Positions 1 through 5,579 of a stretch of DNA of 7,253 nucleotides are shown here, in pieces. The notes beneath the pieces are model-generated. The model did no database searches and had not been told where the DNA came from. It was given only the letters and a program-made list of their open reading frames with translations. Source of the DNA: Bacteroidales bacterium Bact_23 (lineage in GTDB: Bacteria > Bacteroidota > Bacteroidia > Bacteroidales > Lentimicrobiaceae); assembly GCA_001603685.1 (NCBI GenBank), contig LUZO01000123.1, positions 1-7,253 on the forward strand, written 5' to 3'. The translations under genes and the position numbers were made by a program. Numbering within the stretch: position 1 is the first letter of the stretch; every line of letters starts with the position of its first letter.

Positions 1-69
1 AGAGACAGCTATTATCTCTCTAAATAATACCAATGGTAAATTTACAAAACAGATTCCCGTTGTACATGG

Positions 70-561
70 CTACTGATTCTCGTATTTCAGCAGGTCTTCG
101 CTCACATAATCGAGCTGAATGCCTGCCTGCCGGAACATCTCTTCCGACTCCTGTCCGGCGTGGTATTTCTTTTCGCATACTACCCTTTCAATTCCGCAAT
201 TGATGATGAGCATGGCGCAGGTGCGGCAGGGGGTCATGCGGCAATAGAGCGTGGCGCCTTCGAGAGCGATTCCAAGCCGCGCCGCCTGACAGATGGCATT
301 CTGCTCGGCATGTACCGTTCGCATGCAGTGGTTGGTAACCTTGCCATCGTCGTGTACCACTTTTTTGAAAAGGTGCCCCACATCATCGCAGTGCGGAAGC
401 CCCCGCGGCGAACCCACATAACCGGTTACCAATATCTGTTTGTTGCGTGCGATTACACAGCCGCTCCGGCCGCGATCGCAGGTTGCGCGCTTGGCAATGG
501 TGTTGGCTACCTCCATAAAGTACTCATCCCAGGTAGGACGGATGTATTTCTGCTCCTCCAT
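70..561 (-). CDS. dCMP deaminase family protein (deoxycytidylate deaminase)
   Basis: A 163-residue zinc-dependent deaminase expected to convert dCMP to dUMP in the cytosol, feeding thymidylate synthesis. Seen: the superfamily signature H84-A85-E86 followed by P111-C112-R-T-C115. By family knowledge H84, C112 and C115 bind the catalytic zinc and E86 shuttles the proton. The N-terminal W-D-E-Y-F-M-E segment (11-17) and G-L-P-H-C-D (54-59) are typical of the dCMP branch rather than cytidine or tRNA deaminases. C28 and C58 could be ligands of the second, structural zinc known from phage T4 dCMP deaminase, but this is inferred. One oddity: the usual G-Y-N-G substrate loop reads G-Y-V-G (47-50). 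Length is normal. The start is the ATG at 561-559, with no Shine-Dalgarno sequence, about 30 nt downstream of a Bacteroidota-like -10 box. It appears to be transcribed alone. The general family assignment is firm; the exact substrate is slightly less so. Confidence 0.93.
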   Translation of the reverse strand: MEEQKYIRPTWDEYFMEVANTIAKRATCDRGRSGCVIARNKQILVTGYVGSPRGLPHCDDVGHLFKKVVHDDGKVTNHCMRTVHAEQNAICQAARLGIALEGATLYCRMTPCRTCAMLIINCGIERVVCEKKYHAGQESEEMFRQAGIQLDYVSEDLLKYENQ

Positions 562-591
562 AATGGTTCAGATGTTTGATGAACTATTTCA

Positions 592-599
592 CAAAGGTA
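592..599 (-). promoter_or_regulatory. Putative -10-like promoter box for the dCMP deaminase gene
   Basis: Read on the minus strand, 599-592 is TACCTTTG, a full match to the Bacteroidota sigma-ABfr -10-like (-7) consensus TAnnTTTG. It lies 30 bp before the ATG, which would give a leader of roughly 25 nt. I see no convincing TTTG element 19-21 nt upstream, so the call rests on one box plus its position. Confidence 0.45.
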
Positions 600-676
600 A
601 TATCTTATGTGGTTAGCAGCTCAGGGAATGGAAAGGATTTGAAGATTTGATCAGCCTGACGGCGGATTTGATGCCC

Positions 677-760
677 CGGCTTTCAGCCGTGGTATTTGCA
701 GCCTCCGCCTTTGGCGTCGGCATTTGCACTCCCGCTAGACGCGGGTCCGCCTTTGGCGGA
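677..760. repeat. Cluster of four short palindromes (REP-like)
   Basis: Four perfect inverted repeats are visible: CGGCT-TTC-AGCCG (677-689), CGCC-TTT-GGCG (706-716), CCCGC-TAGAC-GCGGG (731-745) and TCCGCC-TTT-GGCGGA (746-760). The last two abut exactly. TCCGCCTTTGGCG occurs twice as a 13-bp direct repeat (704-716 and 746-758). TGCAGC also recurs beside each copy (697-702 and 761-766). Small GC-rich hairpins spaced closely between genes resemble REP/BIME elements, which in other bacteria are mobilised by RAYT transposases. Membership of a dispersed family here is inference. Confidence 0.6.
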
Positions 761-844
761 TGCAGCACCTGTCGGCGCATTATTTCATACTCCGCCGCGG
801 CAGATTAGATTTCAGACTCTTAGCAATATGCCACAATTGGCGGA

Positions 845-879
845 TTACTTTTTACTTTTATCTTTTATCTTTTTACTTA
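845..879. repeat. Heptanucleotide tandem array, five units (TTACTTT type)
   Basis: Five consecutive 7-bp units in exact register: TTACTTT, TTACTTT, TATCTTT, TATCTTT, TTACTTA. On the minus strand this is an A-rich purine tract. It lies in the spacer downstream of the carboxyltransferase gene and has no coding role. Confidence 0.7.
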
Positions 880-901
880 ATAACCTCCAACCGATAAGGC
901 T

Positions 902-919
902 GTCCCTACGGGACTTTTT
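902..919. repeat. Perfect palindrome GTCCC-TAC-GGGAC followed by T5
   Basis: A 5-bp GC-rich stem with a 3-base loop (902-914) is followed on the plus strand by five T (915-919). In form it is a minimal plus-strand intrinsic terminator, but there is no plus-strand gene to end. In the minus-strand transcript the T run becomes an A run before the hairpin, so it would not terminate the carboxyltransferase message. It is better described as a short palindromic repeat unit sitting between two heptamer arrays. Confidence 0.6.
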
Positions 920-924
920 CTCCA

Positions 925-994
925 ATTTAGAAATTTGACATTAGAAATTCAATTCCTACCTCCTACTTCCTACTTCTTACCTCCGGCCTCCGGC
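925..994. repeat. Heptanucleotide tandem array, six clear plus four degenerate units
   Basis: Six clear 7-bp units run from 953 to 994: TTCCTAC, CTCCTAC, TTCCTAC, TTCTTAC, CTCCGGC, CTCCGGC. The same 7-bp phase can be followed back through a weaker A/T-rich stretch, where 925-938 matches 939-952 at 10 of 14 positions. The array ends two bases from the carboxyltransferase stop codon (997-999), so it would be transcribed as a purine-rich start of that gene's 3' UTR. Confidence 0.7.
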
Positions 995-996
995 AC

Positions 997-2727
997 TCAC
1001 GAATGCCCCAGCGTTTCATCGCTGTCGGTTGTCCAGGCGTAATGGTAGAGGCCATGGAGCAGGCGCTGTTCTTTCTGTTCAGGGGTGAGGCTTTCATAAG
1101 CGCGCTTTTCGGCTTCGAAAGCGGCGCGTTTCTCCTCTTCAATGCGGTGAATTTCCGCCAGATAATTCTGCTCTATCCTGTGCCGGAGGTAGCCTTCCGC
1201 AGCTACCGGGAAAAGTTCGAGCAGCAACTCCTCCTTTTCATTCTGAGCAAGCTTTACGCCTCCGTATTCATGAAACACATGATTCTCATGGCGTTTGTGG
1301 TGCCTTGCGTCGTAAGTGGTTTCCTCGCGCACTCCCGCAATGGAATACCGGAATTCCGGATCAACTGCAACAGGAGTTTTTCCGTAAACGCCTTTAACAA
1401 GGTTTACAAACTGTATGGATTTGGTGCTGTACTTCGGTTTTCCTTTGTATTCGTCAACCGCAGCATTTACCGCCTGAACGCCTATGATCTGGCTGGTGGG
1501 GGTAACCAGCGGCGGGCAGCCGGCATCCATACGGATGGAAGGAATCAGATCGAGTGCGCGCGGTAGCAGGTGTTCAAGTTTCATTTGCTGTAACTGAGCC
1601 TTCATGGAAACATACATACTGCCCGGAACCTCAGCCTCCTTCAGTACCTGATCGGCTTCGGGAAGCCCGAAATAGCTTCCGATGCGGTGGCAGGTTACCA
1701 GCAGGTCTTCCTCTTTGTCGGCTTTGGCATAGGCGATGGCCAGCTCGAACAACTCATCAATGTCGCGGGGAAGCTTGTCGGTTAAAATATTGAACTCCTT
1801 CGGGAAGTGTTCATAACGGTCGAACTCAGCCAGCTCCTGTCTTATTTGGCGGAGAATGGGGTTGATTTTAACCACCGCTTCGAGGTTCACATCCGTTTCA
1901 ATATTCATCCGATCGCAGAAAAGCTGAATGATTTCAAACGGAATTCCTCCGTTGCCTCCCGAAAACGGCATGATACAGGTATCCACAATATCGGCACCGT
2001 TCACAATGGCCATCAGGGTTGAGGCCAGGCCGTAACCGGCCGTACAATGGGTATGGAAATCGAGCGGAATATCCAGATTATGCTTCAGCAGCTTCACCAG
2101 CCGTCCGGCCCTGTGCGGGGGAATCAGCCCGGCAATGTCCTTTATGGTAATCATATCGGCGCCGGTTGCCTGATATTCCTTTGCCTTATCCAGATAATAC
2201 TCATCGGTAAACACATTGTTATGCAGCGGTTTAGCCTGCAGAAAAGCCTTCAGTTTCTTGAATCTCGAGAAGAAGGGATCCACGGTATAGCATACCGCGC
2301 AATCGGCAATGGCGTTGTTTTTCTTAACGGCTTCAATCGACTGGATAATATTCCTGCTGTCGTTCAGCGCATCGAAAATCCGCATTATGCTGATTCCGGA
2401 TTTGACGACATTGCGGTTGAAGCCATCGATGATATCGGCAGGATAGGGATTGAAGCCAAACAGGTTTCGTCCGCGCGAAACGGCGGCAAGTTTCGACGCC
2501 TCCCCCACTCCGTCACGGATTTTTACAAGCCTCTCCCATGGGTTTTCATCCAGATGCTGCATTGCCACTTCGGGAACGGCACCACCCCAGACTTCCAGGG
2601 CATAAAAGCCCGCCTCTCTGAATAATGGCAGCACCCGGTCAATCTGCTCCTGAGTCATACGGGTTTCGAACAGCGACTGCTGCCCGTCGCGCAATGTCAA
2701 ATCCCTGATTTTAAGCGTTTTTCCCAT
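997..2727 (-). CDS. Biotin-dependent carboxyltransferase (pyruvate carboxylase subunit B / oxaloacetate decarboxylase alpha type), no biotinyl domain
   Basis: A 576-residue cytosolic enzyme expected to move a carboxyl group between biotin and pyruvate/oxaloacetate. Seen: an N-terminal HMGL-like TIM barrel with L-R-D-G-Q-Q-S (12-18), I-K-D-I-A-G (195-200) and H-T-H (225-227). By family knowledge D14, H225, H227 and a carboxylated lysine (K196) bind the active-site metal. The conserved carboxylase domain follows, with V-P-G-S-M-Y (367-372) and P-P-L-V-T-P-T-S-Q (405-413). A charged, probably helical tail (about 515-560) follows. There is no C-terminal biotinylation motif (A/V-M-K-M), so a separate biotin carrier must serve it. 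About 20 extra residues (about 151-172) sit where related enzymes have a short S-P-V-H-T segment. No carrier, biotin carboxylase or membrane decarboxylase subunit is adjacent, so the net reaction cannot be decided. The start is the ATG at 2727-2725, about 83 nt from its promoter box. Confidence 0.88.
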   Translation of the reverse strand: MGKTLKIRDLTLRDGQQSLFETRMTQEQIDRVLPLFREAGFYALEVWGGAVPEVAMQHLDENPWERLVKIRDGVGEASKLAAVSRGRNLFGFNPYPADIIDGFNRNVVKSGISIMRIFDALNDSRNIIQSIEAVKKNNAIADCAVCYTVDPFFSRFKKLKAFLQAKPLHNNVFTDEYYLDKAKEYQATGADMITIKDIAGLIPPHRAGRLVKLLKHNLDIPLDFHTHCTAGYGLASTLMAIVNGADIVDTCIMPFSGGNGGIPFEIIQLFCDRMNIETDVNLEAVVKINPILRQIRQELAEFDRYEHFPKEFNILTDKLPRDIDELFELAIAYAKADKEEDLLVTCHRIGSYFGLPEADQVLKEAEVPGSMYVSMKAQLQQMKLEHLLPRALDLIPSIRMDAGCPPLVTPTSQIIGVQAVNAAVDEYKGKPKYSTKSIQFVNLVKGVYGKTPVAVDPEFRYSIAGVREETTYDARHHKRHENHVFHEYGGVKLAQNEKEELLLELFPVAAEGYLRHRIEQNYLAEIHRIEEEKRAAFEAEKRAYESLTPEQKEQRLLHGLYHYAWTTDSDETLGHS

Positions 2728-2780
2728 AACAATAGCGTAGTTCCGGTTTGTAAAGTCAGTTATTTATTAATGGCTTTACC

Positions 2781-2801
2781 CTTTGGTTTGTAATCCCAAA
2801 G
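2781..2801 (-). other. Small hairpin in the leader of the carboxyltransferase gene
   Basis: CTTTGG (2781-2786) pairs with CCAAAG (2796-2801) around a 9-base loop. It lies immediately downstream of the putative promoter box, so it would fall at or near the 5' end of the transcript. Six base pairs is weak, no known riboswitch is recognised, and it may be chance. Confidence 0.25.
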
Positions 2802-2809
2802 CGTCAGAA

Positions 2810-2841
2810 CAAAAGTATGAACTTACATTGTCAAAGTCAAA
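2810..2841 (-). promoter_or_regulatory. Bacteroidota-type promoter for the carboxyltransferase gene
   Basis: On the minus strand TTTG (2841-2838, in a TTTGAC repeated in tandem at 2841-2836 and 2835-2830) is followed after exactly 20 nt by TACTTTTG (2817-2810). This matches the Bacteroidota arrangement of TTTG at -33 and TAnnTTTG at -7 with 19-21 nt between them. The leader would be about 75 nt long. The preceding operon's terminator lies just upstream, as expected for a new transcription unit. Confidence 0.7.
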
Positions 2842-2888
2842 AAGAAAAGAAGCTGAATGGAATACGCCGCAGCGAAGGGAACCATTAT

Positions 2889-2926
2889 AAAAAGCCTGAT
2901 AAGTTAAGGGTTAACCTATCAGGCTT
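2889..2926 (-). terminator. Intrinsic terminator of the envelope gene cluster
   Basis: AAGCCTGATA (2892-2901) and TATCAGGCTT (2917-2926) form a perfect 10-bp stem. Inside it GTTAA/TTAAC (2903-2907/2911-2915) can add five pairs after one mismatch, closing on a GGG/CCC loop. In the minus-strand transcript the stem runs straight into five T (2893-2889) followed by an A/T-rich stretch. It starts 37 bp after the Omp28-family stop codon and precedes the next promoter. Confidence 0.85.
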
Positions 2927-2963
2927 AAGTTTCTGTCCGGATTATGGATTCCGGAATACCTTA

Positions 2964-3866
2964 TTATTTTACCACGGCGGCTTCAACAGCCTGCAGTACC
3001 TCTTTGGTATCGTCATCGTAAACAAATGCGATAACGGTGCATTTTTCGGCAACAAACTCATCTTTCAGGATGTATTTGTACGATTTCACCAGCGATTCGG
3101 GGTTTGCCGTTCCGGCTGTGGCAATGGTAGCGCCCCAGGTGGTTGAAATTGCACCGCGCATCACATGATTGTGAACATAATTTTCGATTACAGGAACATC
3201 TCCTGCATCTGCATCATGATTCATCTGAGGGCTTACGATTCCGCTCTCGGCAAGCAGCACAACCAGTTTCAGGTTTCTGCTGAGGGTGGTGATGAAGTTG
3301 GTCTTGATGTGGGTACACAGCTTTCTTTCAGCGGCATCGTACTCATTGATCATCTGCAGGTCGATGGCCGGATTGGTGTTCAGTTCGGCGGCGACCTTTG
3401 CTGCCCAGCCCGAAGGGCCGACAATGTGGTTGTTTGAGAACCCTTTCCGGTCGATCATGCCATTGGGGTTTCCTACCATACCTATTCCAAAGAACTTATC
3501 CCATGCGGTTCCTGCTTCTGTTCTGAAATCCCTTGAGAATTGTCCTGAAGCAGGATTGGCAAAGAAGCCTGCATGAACGGCCAGCAGAACTAACTGATCG
3601 CCGTACTGTGTTTTCAGTTCGTGGCCGATTTGAGCGGCTTTCGGACAGTTTACGCATTTGTGTCCGGTGTAATCCTCGAGCAGAACGCGTTTTTTTACCT
3701 GAGTAACAACCGGAAAATCAGGGACCGGGCATGCTGCCGTATCCGATGACCCGGTTTGCACCGTATAGGGTTCTTCAATCTTATCGCATGAATTTATCAG
3801 GCCTAAGCCTGCAATCAGCAATCCGGAAAGAAGCAGAAATTTTATGCTGGTTTTCATCTTTTTCAT
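2964..3866 (-). CDS. Omp28-related outer-membrane lipoprotein with thioredoxin-like CxxC
   Basis: A 300-residue exported lipoprotein of the Omp28 family, named after a Porphyromonas outer-membrane protein; its biochemical role is not established. Seen: a lipoprotein signal with hydrophobic core (about 8-24) and lipobox I-N-S-C27. The residues after the cysteine are acidic (D-K-I-E-E), resembling the charged surface-export signals of Bacteroidota lipoproteins, so surface exposure is possible but inferred. A thioredoxin-like half follows, with E-D-Y-T-G-H-K-C71-V-N-C74 and G-N-P134-N-G-M-I-D where thioredoxins carry the cis-proline loop. The C-terminal half includes Y-V-H-N-H-V-M-R (230-237) and W-G (244-245), seen in family members. 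C46, C184 and C276 are further cysteines. Last gene of the cluster: it starts 13 bp after the barrel gene and ends at a terminator. The start is the ATG at 3866-3864; M4 is a possible alternative that also keeps the signal peptide. Confidence 0.87.
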   Translation of the reverse strand: MKKMKTSIKFLLLSGLLIAGLGLINSCDKIEEPYTVQTGSSDTAACPVPDFPVVTQVKKRVLLEDYTGHKCVNCPKAAQIGHELKTQYGDQLVLLAVHAGFFANPASGQFSRDFRTEAGTAWDKFFGIGMVGNPNGMIDRKGFSNNHIVGPSGWAAKVAAELNTNPAIDLQMINEYDAAERKLCTHIKTNFITTLSRNLKLVVLLAESGIVSPQMNHDADAGDVPVIENYVHNHVMRGAISTTWGATIATAGTANPESLVKSYKYILKDEFVAEKCTVIAFVYDDDTKEVLQAVEAAVVK

Positions 3867-3879
3867 TTTTTAATTATTC

Positions 3880-5556
3880 TCAGAATGTACTGGTCAGGGT
3901 AATGGTCAGGCCGTTGGCGGCTGGAACATTGCGGCAGACACCACCCACGCAGAGGATTCCCTCACGCTGTTTTCCGTATGTAAACGACAAACGGTTCGAT
4001 CCGGCGGTATAACCGGCCGAAACGGTGGGATAGTGGAATCGCCTGTCCTTGTCGGAATTTCCGTAATTATACTGATCGGCAACGGTAAAGAACCATTTGG
4101 GCGCAATGGTGTACTCAACGAGCAACTGCATCCAGTCGCCGTCATCCTCTTTGGTAAGCAGATGCTGATATTCAACCTTTACGGCATTTTTATCATTTAA
4201 ACGGTAGGTTCCGTCGGCGATAAAGATGTTGGCATTTACCTCAGGTTCGCCCGGATGGCCTTCAATCACGGCAATGTTGTATTTCAGATTGATGTATGAG
4301 ATTAACAGCCTGAAATCCTTAGAAAACCTGCGCTGAATTTCGATATTGAAATCACGGAAGTAGAGTTCGTCGCCAAACGCAAGGAAAGGCGAGCTGTAGC
4401 CTTTGGTTCCGCGTTTTCCGATGGCGGTATCGCCTTCGGCAACTTCGCGTTTGATTGAGGTAATCCTCGAGTAATTCAGTGCGATATCGGTACCGTATTT
4501 TCCGCCGATTTTACTTCCCCTTTTCAGTTTGTAGTTTAACTGCCCCTGCAGCGCCATTTCGCCGTTGGGCTGGGTTGCGTAGGGATACATGGCCGCAAGC
4601 GAATAGGTATGCTGGCGGGTAAGGGCCGGCAGGTAGTTGATGTCAAGCACGCTTCCCTCTTCACTCCTTTTTGACTTGAAGCTCATGTTGTCGGTGCGCT
4701 TGCCCGATAAAACCACTCCAAGCCCTTTGGTTGTATAGGTAGCCTGTAGCAGCATGGATTCACCGTTTTTGTAAATGAAATTATTTGCTGCCGAGGGGTC
4801 GTTCATTTTGTTGACATATTCACCGTCAAGCATGAATTTTCCCTTCGAAACATTGAAGCGGGCGGCCCATGCGCCAACATTCTGCGGCAGAATCAGCATA
4901 TTGTCGGGGCCGGCAAATACCTCTTCGTTTTCCTGAAACTTGCTTACAAAGCTTCCGCCCAGGGTTACCCTTGTGCCGATGGTTCCGTTTTTATCGAAGA
5001 TGTCGTTCAGCGCAAAATCGCCGTCAAGGCCGCGGACGATTCCGGGGCCCTGATCCCAGAAATAACGCTGGGTTCCGATTAGTCCCTTAAGAACAACACC
5101 ATCCGTTGGGGTAAACCTCACTTTGGCGCCTTTTATGGCGTTGTCGTAACCCAGGTTTCGCTCCTCATAGCTGCGCAGTACCATTCCCGAGCCAAACTGC
5201 TCATAAAAGTTACCTACTGTTATTTCGAACTGGTCGTTTTTCCAGGAACCGTACCAGAAGGGAATTCCGTTGCCCTTGTAGCGCGGGTCGTATCCCTGAA
5301 TGGGGTTCAGATAGCTTTCCACCCTCATGCCGGCGCTGAAATTACCGTTGGTATAAAGCAGGTTGGCAAATGAGTTCATCAGCATCTTTTCGTCCACCTT
5401 AGCGGCGCCGATTGCTGAGTCGGGCCGGTAAATCTGGGCATCCATCTGAAAGTTTCCGGTTACACGGCCTCCTTCCAGAAAACTCTGTGCCCTGAGGGCA
5501 GGAGATATCAGCAGCAAAAGTGCTGCACTAACAAAAATCAGCGATTTCGTTTTCAA
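3880..5556 (-). CDS. DUF6029-family outer-membrane beta-barrel protein, TTG start
   Basis: A 558-residue predicted outer-membrane barrel of unknown function. Seen: a signal peptide ending around A-L-R-A-Q (20-24), then alternating aromatic/polar strands throughout, and a C-terminal strand finishing in phenylalanine (T-S-T-F), the usual BAM recognition end. N-F-Y-E-Q-F-G-S-G (116-124) and the C-terminal I-L-C-V-G-G-V-C-R-N-V-P segment are what I associate with DUF6029 proteins; the assignment is by recall. The protein has exactly two cysteines, C536 and C541, both in the loop before the last strand. The reading frame begins at TTG (5556-5554), not ATG. No in-frame ATG or GTG before it gives a sensible signal peptide, and M-K-T-K-S-L-I-F is a normal signal start, so TTG is the best choice. 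The 23-bp gap from the thioredoxin stop codon would allow translational coupling. Not TonB-dependent: no plug domain is visible. Confidence 0.83.
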   Translation of the reverse strand: MKTKSLIFVSAALLLLISPALRAQSFLEGGRVTGNFQMDAQIYRPDSAIGAAKVDEKMLMNSFANLLYTNGNFSAGMRVESYLNPIQGYDPRYKGNGIPFWYGSWKNDQFEITVGNFYEQFGSGMVLRSYEERNLGYDNAIKGAKVRFTPTDGVVLKGLIGTQRYFWDQGPGIVRGLDGDFALNDIFDKNGTIGTRVTLGGSFVSKFQENEEVFAGPDNMLILPQNVGAWAARFNVSKGKFMLDGEYVNKMNDPSAANNFIYKNGESMLLQATYTTKGLGVVLSGKRTDNMSFKSKRSEEGSVLDINYLPALTRQHTYSLAAMYPYATQPNGEMALQGQLNYKLKRGSKIGGKYGTDIALNYSRITSIKREVAEGDTAIGKRGTKGYSSPFLAFGDELYFRDFNIEIQRRFSKDFRLLISYINLKYNIAVIEGHPGEPEVNANIFIADGTYRLNDKNAVKVEYQHLLTKEDDGDWMQLLVEYTIAPKWFFTVADQYNYGNSDKDRRFHYPTVSAGYTAGSNRLSFTYGKQREGILCVGGVCRNVPAANGLTITLTSTF

Positions 5557-5579
5557 TGGTACAGAATTGTTGGTTAATG

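Larger units (their letters stand above)
562..996. other. 435-bp non-coding spacer rich in palindromes and tandem repeats
   Basis: No convincing gene lies here. The dCMP deaminase promoter box is at the low end. From 677 to 760 there are four short GC-rich palindromes. From 845 to 994 there are two heptamer-repeat arrays separated by a 13-bp palindrome. Three GATTTGA copies occur at 636-642, 644-650 and 665-671. No intrinsic terminator for the carboxyltransferase gene is visible: on the minus strand none of these hairpins is followed by a T run. An 80-codon plus-strand reading frame (696-938) runs through the repeats and is not believable as a gene. Confidence 0.75.

Noticed and set aside
1..69. 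Hairpin AGAGA/TCTCT at 1-19 and a 15-codon minus-strand frame starting at 66
   Set aside because: The stem is weak with no T tract, and the short frame stops at once and has no similarity that I recognise. It is too near the edge to interpret.
704..758. Possible CRISPR-like direct repeat (TCCGCCTTTGGCG twice)
   Set aside because: There are only two 13-bp copies, each itself a palindrome, with no third unit and no cas genes. It fits a REP-like element better.
902..919. Intrinsic terminator for the carboxyltransferase gene
   Set aside because: The T run lies on the wrong side for a minus-strand transcript, and no plus-strand gene precedes it.
696..938. 80-codon plus-strand open frame in the large spacer
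   Set aside because: It reads through palindromes and a heptamer array; the composition is set by the repeats and no family is recognisable.
997..1180. Degenerate biotinyl domain at the C-terminus of the carboxyltransferase
   Set aside because: The tail is charged and probably helical, with no MKM-like motif and no beta-rich repeats.
2047..2625. 192-codon plus-strand open frame (and similar ones at 1003-1566 and 1807-2022) opposite the carboxyltransferase gene
   Set aside because: They are antisense to conserved active-site segments, with no domain, promoter or start context of their own.
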